Below are positions 34,519 through 41,528 of a stretch of 64,000 bases of DNA, one piece after another (the first letter of the stretch is position 1; each line of letters opens with the position of its first letter). Under the pieces are notes generated by a model. The model was not told where the DNA came from. It made no database searches and saw nothing but the letters and a program-made list of their open reading frames with translations. A program made the translations under genes and the position numbers. This DNA comes from Lactonifactor longoviformis DSM 17459 (GTDB taxonomy: Bacteria > Bacillota > Clostridia > Lachnospirales > Lachnospiraceae), in assembly GCF_900129135.1 (NCBI RefSeq), contig NZ_FQVI01000020.1, forward strand, positions 16,639 through 80,638, written 5' to 3'.

Positions 34519-36054
34519 ATGAAGAAATTAATCAAACTAGTTTTTAGCCGGATCTTCGTAGTAGCTCTGGCCATTCTGCTGGAATTGGCGTGGATTGCCG
34601 CTCTGGTCTGGGGGATCAGTGCAATCTCTACCCATGTGGCAAGAATTATTTCAATTTTAAGTCTGTTTTTGGTATTATGGATTGTAAACAAAAAAATCAA
34701 TCCTTCTTATAAATTAGCCTGGACAATATTGATTCTGACCATTCCATTTTTCGGGGTAACCATCTATTTTCTGTTTGGAAAGTCCAGAATTGCGAAAAAA
34801 ATGTCAAGGGAGTTTCAGTATGTTTTAAACCGCATATCCGATCTGATCCAGGAGGACCCAGAGGTCCGCGCTGAACTGGAGGAGGAGGACAAAGGCATCT
34901 CCAACCAGTCTCAATATATCAGGGATCATGCGGGCTTTCCGGTTTATAAAAATACAATTACTGAATACTATTCGGTGGGAGATGATATGTTCCCGGCGAT
35001 GATCGAGGAATTAGAGAAGGCGCAGCATTTTATTTTCCTGGAATATTTTATTATTAATGACGGCCGTATGTGGCAGACGGTTCTTGAGATCCTGGAGAGA
35101 AAGGCAAAAGAGGGAGTGGATGTCAGACTGATTTACGATGACATGGGCTGTGCGACTACCCTTCCCTATCACTTTTATAAGCAGCTCCAGTCAAAGGGCA
35201 TCAAGTGCGCTTCCTTTAACCCTTTGCGGCCGATCCTGAATATCATACTGAATAATAGGGACCACAGAAAAATACTGGTAATAGACGGGCATACGGGCTT
35301 TACAGGGGGCATTAATCTGGCCGATGAGTATATCAATGAAAAAGACAGATTCGGCCACTGGAAAGACACAGGAATAATGCTGAAGGGCGAGGCAGTATGG
35401 AATTTCACGGTTATGTTTCTGCAGATGTGGTGCGTGATTACAAAAATGAAATGTGACTTTAAAGAGTTCGAACCACACATGTATCATCCGGGCCCCTTTG
35501 CCAGCGACGGGTTTGTCCAGCCCTACAGTGACACCCCCCTGGATGAAGAGATTGTGGGGGAGAATGTCTATCTGAATATAATCAACCGGGCAAAAAAATA
35601 TATTTATATCTGTACCCCGTATCTGATTATAGACAATGAAATGATGACAGCTCTGTGCCTTGCTTCTAAGAGTGGTGTAGAGGTGACGATTCTGACTCCT
35701 GGAATTCCGGATAAAAAAATGGTGTTTCTGCTGACCCAGTCCTACTATGAACAGCTGTTGGAAGCAGGGGTTAAGATTTACGAATATACCCCCGGATTCC
35801 TTCACGCAAAATCCTTTGTGTGTGACGATGAGGTTGGTGCTGTGGGAACTGTAAATATGGATTACAGAAGTCTGTATCTCCACTTTGAATGCGGTACCTG
35901 GATGTATAAGAGCAATGCCATTATGCAGATTAAGATGGATATGCTCAGTATGCTTCCAAAGTGTAATGAGATCACACTGGAATTCTGCAGGAACAGAAAT
36001 ATTGTTGTCCGGGGTATGCAGAGTATTCTGCGCCTGTTTGCACCGATGCTGTGA
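34519..36054 (+). CDS. cls: Cardiolipin synthase
   Basis: This enzyme joins two phosphatidylglycerols into cardiolipin at the membrane. Two transmembrane segments lie in the first 65 residues, followed by two phospholipase D motifs: NRDHRKILVIDGHTGFTGG (first HxK) and FLHAKSFVCDDEVGAVGTVN (second HxK). The 511-residue length from ATG 34519 is typical. A longer frame starting at 34480 would lie within the rpsU terminator and is not favoured. Upstream GAGGAACGG is a modest ribosome binding site. Confidence 0.92.
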   Translation: MKKLIKLVFSRIFVVALAILLELAWIAALVWGISAISTHVARIISILSLFLVLWIVNKKINPSYKLAWTILILTIPFFGVTIYFLFGKSRIAKKMSREFQYVLNRISDLIQEDPEVRAELEEEDKGISNQSQYIRDHAGFPVYKNTITEYYSVGDDMFPAMIEELEKAQHFIFLEYFIINDGRMWQTVLEILERKAKEGVDVRLIYDDMGCATTLPYHFYKQLQSKGIKCASFNPLRPILNIILNNRDHRKILVIDGHTGFTGGINLADEYINEKDRFGHWKDTGIMLKGEAVWNFTVMFLQMWCVITKMKCDFKEFEPHMYHPGPFASDGFVQPYSDTPLDEEIVGENVYLNIINRAKKYIYICTPYLIIDNEMMTALCLASKSGVEVTILTPGIPDKKMVFLLTQSYYEQLLEAGVKIYEYTPGFLHAKSFVCDDEVGAVGTVNMDYRSLYLHFECGTWMYKSNAIMQIKMDMLSMLPKCNEITLEFCRNRNIVVRGMQSILRLFAPML

Positions 36055-36180
36055 TATCTTAACGAAATTTTAACATTTCTTTAATTTGCAGATGGATTGC
36101 TGGTATTTTACAGAGGTCTATGATAAAATGACCAAGTAAACTAACACCGTCTGCATTTTTAGATAGAAGGGAGTAGTTTT

Positions 36181-36768
36181 ATGTGGACAAGAACTTTATT
36201 TAACACGGACTTATATCATATCGTTCACTGGTTCCTGATTTATAGTATACTGGGATGGATTGTAGAATCTATTTACATGTCTGTATGCAATAAAAAGCTG
36301 ACTAACAGGGGGTTTGTGAAAGGTCCTATCTGCCCTATTTACGGCGTGGGGGCTTTGACCGTCTATTTTCTGCTGAGACCTTTTTCAGGTGATTATTTTC
36401 TCCTCTATGTTCTTGGATGTGCGATACCCACGGCGCTGGAATATCTGACCGCCCAGCTGATGCTCTCCGTTTTCGGGGAAGTCTGGTGGGATTACTCGGA
36501 AAAGCCTTACAACTATAAAGGCATCCTATGCCTGGAGAGCAGTATTGTTTGGGGCTTCTATACGGTATTGCTGTTCGTCTTTCTGCAGCGCGGCGTGGAA
36601 GCAATCGTAAACAGCTATCCCTTTTCCGTGGGAAGAGTGGCAGGATCCATCGTACTGGCAGGTTTTATTATTGATTTTATACATAGCCTGTACAATGCAA
36701 AGAGAGATGTACTCCCGGGAAGTTTCGGGGAACTAAAAGACTCCATAAGGGAATTCTGTCAAAGGTAA
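36181..36768 (+). CDS. Putative ABC transporter permease of the CmpB family (PF06541-like)
   Basis: A 195-residue membrane protein with about five hydrophobic segments. YSILGWIVESIYMSVCNKKL, NRGFVKGPICPIYGVGAL and WWDYSEKPYNYKGILCLE match the small family annotated as putative ABC transporter permease (CmpB), widespread in Clostridia. Its function is not established and no ATPase partner is adjacent. AGAAGGGAG lies about 8 nt before the ATG. A likely promoter in the 126-nt upstream gap has TTGCTG near 36095 and a TATGATAAAAT -10 region near 36119. Confidence 0.8.
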   Translation: MWTRTLFNTDLYHIVHWFLIYSILGWIVESIYMSVCNKKLTNRGFVKGPICPIYGVGALTVYFLLRPFSGDYFLLYVLGCAIPTALEYLTAQLMLSVFGEVWWDYSEKPYNYKGILCLESSIVWGFYTVLLFVFLQRGVEAIVNSYPFSVGRVAGSIVLAGFIIDFIHSLYNAKRDVLPGSFGELKDSIREFCQR

Positions 36769-36785
36769 GAGAGGGACGGCCGATC

Positions 36786-36968
36786 ATGTCAAAGAAGGCA
36801 AACTGTGAATGCTGCGGGAATTATGTGTATGACGAAGAGTATGGATACTATATTTGTGAGATGGATTTAGATGAAGATGAAATGCTTCGGTTTCTGAACG
36901 GGACATTTGGGAATTGTCCGTATTTTCAGTATCAGGATGAGTACCGGATTGTTCGGAGACAGATGTAG
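36786..36968 (+). CDS. Small Cys-motif protein, DUF6472-like
   Basis: A 60-residue acidic protein with CECCGNYVYDEEYGYYICE and a later FGNCPYFQYQDEYRIVR, giving four or five cysteines that could form a zinc site. I recognise the pattern as the DUF6472 family found beside PF06541 genes in Lachnospiraceae; the family name is from memory and its function is unknown. It starts 17 nt after the permease-like gene and is followed directly by a terminator, so the two form a short operon. Confidence 0.75.
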   Translation: MSKKANCECCGNYVYDEEYGYYICEMDLDEDEMLRFLNGTFGNCPYFQYQDEYRIVRRQM

Positions 36969-36978
36969 GATGGGAGAG

Positions 36979-37005
36979 GGACTGCTTTGAGTGGCAGTCC
37001 TTTTT
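36979..37005 (+). terminator. Terminator after the DUF6472-like gene
   Basis: GGACTGC (36979-36985) pairs with GCAGTCC (36994-37000), followed by TTTTT (37001-37005). Confidence 0.9.
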
Positions 37006-37023
37006 AAGTTGTGGAAGGGGACG

Positions 37024-37175
37024 GTGAGAGGATGCTCTTGGCGGCGGGCGGGCTGGTTGGGACCGGAGGGAGGCTTAAGTTTCGGGGACACCTCCGTCGC
37101 GAAGAGAGTCTAAGACAAAACCGGAATCCCCTCCGGCCCCAACCAGCCAGCCCGCCGCCAAGAGCATCCTCTCAC
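37024..37175. repeat. Long inverted-repeat element B
   Basis: Two 47-bp arms (37024-37070 and 37129-37175) are complementary with only two mismatches and enclose a 58-bp centre. The arms begin GTGAGAGGATGCTCTTGGC and end CCAAGAGCATCCTCTCAC. The head GGGGACGGTGAGAG (37017-37030) recurs at 17356 and 63529. No coding sequence was seen in it. The following 37176-37308 holds no recognisable gene; the stretch up to 37405 carries a possible attenuator, listed separately. Confidence 0.85.
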
Positions 37176-37308
37176 CTGGGTATGGGAAAGTTCAGGGGGA
37201 GGTTTTTGTAGAACAAGGAGCGAGTTTGTTTATAAGTGAGAATGAGGTTGTAATACTATGCCGGAGATTATACAATATTTGTGAAAATGATGAAAGGAGT
37301 AAAGGTAT

Positions 37309-37374
37309 ATGAGAAATAGATATGTTATGGCTCAGTAGTCTGAGCTTAAAATAAATACGAATTGTTAAGCTCAG
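37309..37374 (+). promoter_or_regulatory. Possible attenuator with tiny leader ORF before the CD3324-type gene
   Basis: An ATG at 37309 behind GAAAGGAG encodes only MRNRYVMAQ, ending at TAG 37336-37338. That stop codon lies in the four-base loop of hairpin GCTCAG/CTGAGC (37330-37335 / 37340-37345). The right arm of that hairpin is also the left arm of a 10-bp stem CTGAGCTTAA/TTAAGCTCAG (37340-37349 / 37365-37374), so the two structures exclude each other. There is no T run; any effect would be on translation or through Rho. Regulatory role is inference. Confidence 0.4.
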
Positions 37375-37405
37375 ATGAATCCCCATAAGTAACAGGAGGA
37401 TTACA

Positions 37406-37687
37406 ATGAGCTATGTTAGAGCAGAGGATATTCTGCCCAAAGAATTAATAGAATCTATTCAGCAATATGTAAGCGGAAAAACGATATATATCCCATGTAA
37501 AGAGAAAAAAATCTGGGGAAGCCAGTCCAAATCGAAGCAGTATTATGAAATACGAAATCACGAAATATGCAAGAAGCATAGCATAGGGATTTCCATAAAA
37601 AAACTTGCCAATGAGTATTCCTTATCAGAAAAAAGCATCCAAAGAATCCTAAGGACTACTATCTTTACCGGTGAGGCTGCTCCATGA
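37406..37687 (+). CDS. CD3324-type small DNA-binding protein
   Basis: The 93-residue protein starts MSYVRAEDILPKELIESIQQ and has IYIPCKEKKIWGSQSKSKQY, then ISIKKLANEYSLSEKSIQRI, which reads as a helix-turn-helix. This is the pattern of the CD3324 family (Mor-activator-like) common in Clostridia; targets are unknown. AACAGGAGG gives a strong ribosome binding site. It overlaps the next gene by 4 nt. Codon use is more A/T-rich than in the cbi operon, and the gene sits beside a repeat element and a truncated gene, suggesting an acquired or decaying segment. Confidence 0.72.
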   Translation: MSYVRAEDILPKELIESIQQYVSGKTIYIPCKEKKIWGSQSKSKQYYEIRNHEICKKHSIGISIKKLANEYSLSEKSIQRILRTTIFTGEAAP

Positions 37688-37980
37688 AAGTGACTTCTCT
37701 AAAGGTATATCATCGCTGTGGGGGATGCAAAAAAAAGCAGGAGTTCATAAATTCAGGGAAATTCAGAGTGAATGCAAACGGTAATAAAGTAGATGTATGG
37801 CTTATATACAGATGTAAAAAATGCAAACATACCTGGAATCTAACAATTTATGAACGGATAAAAGCCTCAAAAATAGAGCCCGCAGAGTATGCATTATTCA
37901 TGGAAAATGATTTTAATCTTGCTGTCAGATATGGAAAGGATATGAATTTTTTGACGAGAAACAAAGCTGAATTTAGGTAG
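37684..37980 (+). CDS. DUF1062-family protein, apparently truncated
   Basis: The 98-residue product has two CxxC pairs, YHRCGGCKKKQEF and IYRCKKCKHTWNLTIYER, around GKFRVNANGNKVDVWL, closely matching the zinc-ribbon N-terminal half of DUF1062 proteins. Those are usually about twice as long; here the frame stops at 37980, directly followed by a terminator hairpin, so the C-terminal half is missing. It overlaps the CD3324-type gene by 4 nt. The function of the family is unknown; the truncated form may or may not be active. Confidence 0.7.
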   Translation: MKVTSLKVYHRCGGCKKKQEFINSGKFRVNANGNKVDVWLIYRCKKCKHTWNLTIYERIKASKIEPAEYALFMENDFNLAVRYGKDMNFLTRNKAEFR

Positions 37981-37986
37981 AAGGTA

Positions 37987-38010
37987 AGCCGGATAGTGCG
38001 CTATCCGGCT
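37987..38010 (+). terminator. Terminator-like hairpin between converging genes
   Basis: A perfect 10-bp stem (AGCCGGATAG 37987-37996 with CTATCCGGCT 38001-38010) with a TGCG tetraloop, followed by TTGTGCTACTTT. It separates the truncated DUF1062 gene from the minus-strand membrane protein at 38016. Confidence 0.75.
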
Positions 38011-38015
38011 TTGTG

Positions 38016-38684
38016 CTACTTTGAGGGGGAACTGTTTTTCATTGCCGAATAGCCCATCCATACCATCCAGACATACGCACAAGTTTTCGGGATCATCAGT
38101 GCACCGATGGGGGGGATCTTGCCGGCTAGAAGTACCACCGGCAGGTAGCAGGCAAAGCTGACGGCAATGGCAAGCCACATAAAGCGGAATGCCTGATCGT
38201 GAGTTTCCTTTGCTTTTTTGTAGAACAGGACTAAAACAATCACTCCAAGTATTGAAAATGGAATATTGCGGTAGATCCCCCAGCTCAGAGGAGCGTTAGA
38301 GCTCATCCAACGGTTCTGCGGGAAGAGGCACAGAAGGACTCTCAGGAAGGCCAGTACGTAGACGGTAATACGCAGAGGGGAAACTGATATCTGCCGGTAA
38401 CGTATCTCCCAGATATGATAGAGAAGTACGTAAAATATAGTCATGGTAACGGAGGTTACTGCCTGCCCGAATCCCAGAGGGGCGGCAGCAGCGTTAAGCC
38501 CTACGGTATGCATTGCCCAGACTCTGGGAACCAGATGAAAGGCATCCCCGCATCCCAATATAACAGCCATCAGTCCAAAGAGCCAGTATTGGCTTTTCCG
38601 GGGAGAAGACAGAATCATCTTTACCCCAATTGTAATTACGGTAATCAAATAAACAATATCAAAAATAGTTTCTCCCAGTATCAT
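38016..38684 (-). CDS. Multi-pass membrane protein of unknown function
   Basis: A 222-residue protein with about seven predicted transmembrane segments (for example VYLITVITIGVKMIL at the start, ISVSPLRITVYVLAFLRVLL in the middle, and a C-terminal segment rich in Trp/Met). I recognise no functional motif. The ATG overlaps the stop of the upstream gene by 4 nt (ATGA), and both lie behind the same TetR-type operator, so they are probably co-expressed when the adjacent regulator is relieved. A role in export or membrane stress is only a guess from context. Confidence 0.75.
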   Translation of the reverse strand: MILGETIFDIVYLITVITIGVKMILSSPRKSQYWLFGLMAVILGCGDAFHLVPRVWAMHTVGLNAAAAPLGFGQAVTSVTMTIFYVLLYHIWEIRYRQISVSPLRITVYVLAFLRVLLCLFPQNRWMSSNAPLSWGIYRNIPFSILGVIVLVLFYKKAKETHDQAFRFMWLAIAVSFACYLPVVLLAGKIPPIGALMIPKTCAYVWMVWMGYSAMKNSSPSK

Positions 38685-39118
38685 TGTGAAATCTCTCCTT
38701 TCGTTAATGCAGGCCGCGTAAATTTTGCAAACTGAAAAATAAAACTGACTCCCGCAAGCAGCAGGGAAGTCCCCAGTCCCGTATAAAATACGGCAATAAA
38801 TATATCAGATACAATGCCTGAAAGGCGAAGGCCGATGCCAAACGTCATCATAAAAGCCATAATGCCATAAGACTGCTTGTTGAAAAAACGGTAGAAAGGC
38901 TGCCGGGATTCCAGATACCCAAGGATCCGCCGGGTATGCTTTTTGACCATTCTTCGAAATACAAGAAAGTGAAACAGAAGAAGGATTGCAAAGCTTGTGA
39001 ATATCATCCACAGATCCCAGGCAGGAACACTGGCTGTCACACCGATTCGGAAGATGTTAATTCCCGCCGCAAGCCAGACTAAGCCGGCAATTAATAGTAA
39101 AAACTTTTTGTGTATCAT
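38681..39118 (-). CDS. Membrane protein of unknown function, first gene of the TetR-controlled pair
   Basis: A 145-residue protein with about four hydrophobic segments: KFLLLIAGLVWLAAGINIF, LWMIFTSFAILLLFHFLVF, and two after residue 90. No known motif is visible. The ATG at 39118 is chosen because AGGAGG lies 7 nt upstream; it is preceded by the palindrome ATGAAC-AAC-GTTCAT. Two basic patches (RRMVKKHTRR) lie between the segments. It is coupled to 38016-38684. Confidence 0.72.
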   Translation of the reverse strand: MIHKKFLLLIAGLVWLAAGINIFRIGVTASVPAWDLWMIFTSFAILLLFHFLVFRRMVKKHTRRILGYLESRQPFYRFFNKQSYGIMAFMMTFGIGLRLSGIVSDIFIAVFYTGLGTSLLLAGVSFIFQFAKFTRPALTKGEISQ

Positions 39119-39134
39119 ACACTGCCTCCTTTTT

Positions 39135-39149
39135 ATGAACAACGTTCAT
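39135..39149. promoter_or_regulatory. Predicted TetR operator, membrane-protein operon side
   Basis: ATGAAC (39135-39140), three bases, GTTCAT (39144-39149): a perfect inverted repeat lying just upstream of the ribosome binding site of the gene at 39118. The same half-sites and spacing occur before the tetR gene at 39761-39775, which points to one regulator acting at both places. Confidence 0.7.
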
Positions 39150-39185
39150 ATTGACGATTATAACAGCGGATCCCCTATGAAAGTA

Positions 39186-39746
39186 TCAGTACAGGATCCG
39201 CTGCAGGGTTTTTACAAAAAAGGTACAGTCCTTTTGACCTGTCCTCAGCATCTGAACCATATGCCAAAATACAAAATCTATAAATTCATCCTTCGGATAT
39301 TCCTCTGACCAGGCAGATGCAGGGATCGACGGATCTGAAGAGAGGACCTGCAAAAGCAGAAACTTCAGACGGCTGAAACATTGTAGTTCCAGTTCTTTAC
39401 CCCGTTCTTTGTCCTCCGGTGCCATAGTTTCCATCTGTGTCAGCCATTCTCTCTGAAAATCAGACAGACTGACATTTATCTGATGGTAAAACAGTTCGAC
39501 ATACTGTGTAAAACAGTTGTCTTTTACGTGAATATCCTGTAACATGGAACTGCTTGTTTCCCAAAAATGGGATACAACTGCAAAAATTAAGTCCGCTTTC
39601 GTAGGAAAATAATTGTACAGTACTCCCACAGAAATAGAACACTTATGTGCTATATTACGGATGCTGACTTTATGAACTCCCTCTTCCCGGGCAATTTCCA
39701 AAGCAGCAGCAACAAGCTCTTCTTTGGAAGTAACGTTTTTATTCAA
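39186..39746 (-). CDS. TetR/AcrR-family transcriptional regulator
   Basis: A 186-residue protein with the TetR helix-turn-helix at residues about 8-55: ELVAAALEIAREEGVHKVSI, HKCSISVGVLYNYFPTKADL. The C-terminal part is a helical ligand domain without clear relatives. The start is TTG, with GGAGGTG 6 nt upstream. Palindromes ATGAAC-N3-GTTCAT precede both this gene and the membrane-protein pair downstream on the same strand, so it probably represses itself and them. The inducer is unknown. Confidence 0.88.
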   Translation of the reverse strand: MNKNVTSKEELVAAALEIAREEGVHKVSIRNIAHKCSISVGVLYNYFPTKADLIFAVVSHFWETSSSMLQDIHVKDNCFTQYVELFYHQINVSLSDFQREWLTQMETMAPEDKERGKELELQCFSRLKFLLLQVLSSDPSIPASAWSEEYPKDEFIDFVFWHMVQMLRTGQKDCTFFVKTLQRILY

Positions 39747-39760
39747 GATTTCACCTCCAT

Positions 39761-39775
39761 ATGAACAGTGTTCAT
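39761..39775. promoter_or_regulatory. Predicted TetR operator, autoregulatory site
   Basis: ATGAAC (39761-39766), AGT, GTTCAT (39770-39775), placed 15 nt upstream of the TTG start of the tetR gene and overlapping its ribosome binding region. It matches the site at 39135-39149 in both half-sites. Confidence 0.7.
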
Positions 39776-39837
39776 TATATGCCTTTCCCTCTTGTTTGTC
39801 AAGACGCTTTTTCTTGTTCTTTACCCTGCTGCATACC

Positions 39838-39866
39838 TTGCCAATCCGTCCGGTTTCCTGTATACT
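39838..39866 (+). promoter_or_regulatory. Predicted promoter of the AIM24-family gene
   Basis: TTGCCA (39838-39843) and TATACT (39861-39866) with a 17-nt spacer, about 88 nt upstream of the gene. A CTGAATT/AATTCAG inverted repeat lies just downstream of the -10, in the untranslated leader. Confidence 0.55.
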
Positions 39867-39953
39867 GAATTTGACTGTTACTATTAAGTTAGAATTCAGC
39901 CGTTCTCTGTGAAATTACCGAGCATGGATGAAACAACCGGGAGGTAGAATATT

Positions 39954-40724
39954 ATGTTTCATATTTCCAATTTTACTGACAATGATGATATTAAGACACT
40001 GGCGTCTCTGGGTCCCTTTACAGTAATTGAATATGAGCGGGATTTAAGCGTTATGCCCAGTGACGCACAGACAGCTTATTTCTGCAATGCAATGAATGTA
40101 CGCAAACGACAGGTGATCTGCGATCTCAGCAGAGCAAACATTACTCTGCAGGCGGGCGCGATGCAGTGGATGGTGGGAAATGTCAATGCAACCACAGGCA
40201 TCAAAGGCGTAGGTGATCTGTTCGGTAAGGCAGTGCGGGGCAAGGTGACCGGAGAATCAGCCATAAAGCCAGAGTATACAGGAGACGGAATTCTTGTTCT
40301 GGAGCCTACATACCGGCATATACTTTTGCTGGATCTTCAGGACTGGAATGGCTCTGTGGTGCTGGATGACGGACTCTTTCTGGCCTGTGACGCCAAACTG
40401 AAGCATAAAGCAGTTATGCGTTCTAATGTCTCTTCTGCCGTTGCCGGCGGTGAGGGATTGTTTAACCTGGGCATCAGCGGGAGCGGAGTACTTTGCCTGG
40501 AGTCTTCCTGTCCAAGGGAAGAGCTGGTTGAGATTGCATTGGAAAATGATGTCTTAAAGGTAGACGGAAATATGGCCATTGCCTGGAGCGGCAGCCTGGA
40601 CTTTACCGTAGAACGTTCCGGAAAAACACTGGTAGGCTCGGCGGCGTCCGGTGAAGGACTGGTGAATGTATACCGGGGTACCGGAAAAGTCCTGCTTGCG
40701 CCGGTTGAAAAGGGAATTGCCTGA
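39954..40724 (+). CDS. AIM24-family protein
   Basis: A 256-residue beta-rich protein. NITLQAGAMQWMVGNVNATT, ILVLEPTYRHILLLDLQDW, LDDGLFLACDAKLKHKAVM and GEGLVNVYRGTGKVLLAPV match the AIM24 (TRAP-like) family, whose bacterial members have no settled function. Length is normal. CCGGGAGG precedes the ATG. It is a single-gene unit with its own promoter and a strong terminator at 40741. Confidence 0.85.
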   Translation: MFHISNFTDNDDIKTLASLGPFTVIEYERDLSVMPSDAQTAYFCNAMNVRKRQVICDLSRANITLQAGAMQWMVGNVNATTGIKGVGDLFGKAVRGKVTGESAIKPEYTGDGILVLEPTYRHILLLDLQDWNGSVVLDDGLFLACDAKLKHKAVMRSNVSSAVAGGEGLFNLGISGSGVLCLESSCPREELVEIALENDVLKVDGNMAIAWSGSLDFTVERSGKTLVGSAASGEGLVNVYRGTGKVLLAPVEKGIA

Positions 40725-40740
40725 TGAATAAGTGAAGAAG

Positions 40741-40781
40741 GCCCTGCACGTCTGGTTGATTTACGGACGTACAGGGCTTTT
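40741..40781 (+). terminator. Terminator after the AIM24-family gene
   Basis: GCCCTG-C-ACGTC pairs with GACGT-A-CAGGGC (ending 40777), followed by TTTT. The next two-component promoter begins only a few bases later. Confidence 0.88.
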
Positions 40782-40787
40782 GAGATC

Positions 40788-40819
40788 TTCATCAGAAATT
40801 CATACACATCTGTTATAAT
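40788..40819 (+). promoter_or_regulatory. Direct-repeat operator and -10 region of the response-regulator operon
   Basis: TTCAT at 40788-40792 and TTCAT at 40799-40803 are 11 bp apart, one helical turn; TATAAT (40814-40819) starts 15 bp after the second repeat. No good -35 hexamer is present, as expected for a promoter activated by an OmpR-type regulator. The same layout occurs at 43126-43157 before the ABC transporter operon. Confidence 0.7.
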
Positions 40820-40849
40820 AAGCAGCAGGAAATAGAAAGGTGCGGGCGT

Positions 40850-41527
40850 ATGAAAAAAATACTGTTCATGGAAGATGAACCTACCATCCGCGAGGTCTTA
40901 GCGGAATATATGAAAATGCAGAACTATGAGGTTACAGAAGTGCAGGACGGAGAGGAAGCTGTAAAGGCTTTGGAGGGATGTCCCTTTGATATGGCTGTGC
41001 TGGATATCATGGTACCGAAAAAAAACGGTCTGGAGGTGCTCAGCCACATTCGGAGGCAGTATCCGGATATGGCGGTCATTATGCTCACAGCCCTGGGGGA
41101 TGAGCAGACACAGGTTAAGGCATTTAATGCATATGCGGACGATTATATCATCAAACCAGTGTCCCCTATTATTCTTCTGAAACGAATGGAGACCATACTG
41201 AGACGTTCCGCCAGAACCCCGGTGCAGGCAGAACATGGGCTGGTGATCCAAAAGGAAGCCTACCAGGCCTTTTATAACGGGAAGACACTGGAGCTGACGC
41301 TGAGTGAGTTTTTGCTGTTGCAGACTCTGTATGAAAGACCAACGCAGGTATTTACCAGAGAGCAGCTGATTCTTAGAATATTTAACGAGGATTACATCGG
41401 GAATGACAGAATTATTGATGCTCATATAAAAAATCTCAGAAAAAAACTGCCCCAAAACTGTATCCGCACCGTGATTGGTGTGGGATACCAGTTTGATGCT
41501 TCCCAGGAAACATGCGGAGGAAAATAA
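40850..41527 (+). CDS. OmpR/PhoB-family response regulator
   Basis: A 225-residue regulator. The receiver domain has the acidic pocket FMEDEPT, phospho-acceptor Asp52 in AVLDIMVPKKNG, Thr in MLTALGDE and Lys in IIKPVSP. The C-terminal winged helix includes LTLSEFLLLQTLYERPTQVF and DAHIKNLRKKLP. The partner kinase follows after one base. Matching TTCAT direct repeats before this gene and before the ABC operon at 43188 suggest it activates both. Confidence 0.93.
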   Translation: MKKILFMEDEPTIREVLAEYMKMQNYEVTEVQDGEEAVKALEGCPFDMAVLDIMVPKKNGLEVLSHIRRQYPDMAVIMLTALGDEQTQVKAFNAYADDYIIKPVSPIILLKRMETILRRSARTPVQAEHGLVIQKEAYQAFYNGKTLELTLSEFLLLQTLYERPTQVFTREQLILRIFNEDYIGNDRIIDAHIKNLRKKLPQNCIRTVIGVGYQFDASQETCGGK

Positions 41528-41528
41528 C

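Noticed and set aside
37684..37980. A frameshift explaining the short DUF1062 gene
   Set aside because: The downstream bases form a terminator and then an oppositely oriented gene; no remaining C-terminal half is found in other frames.
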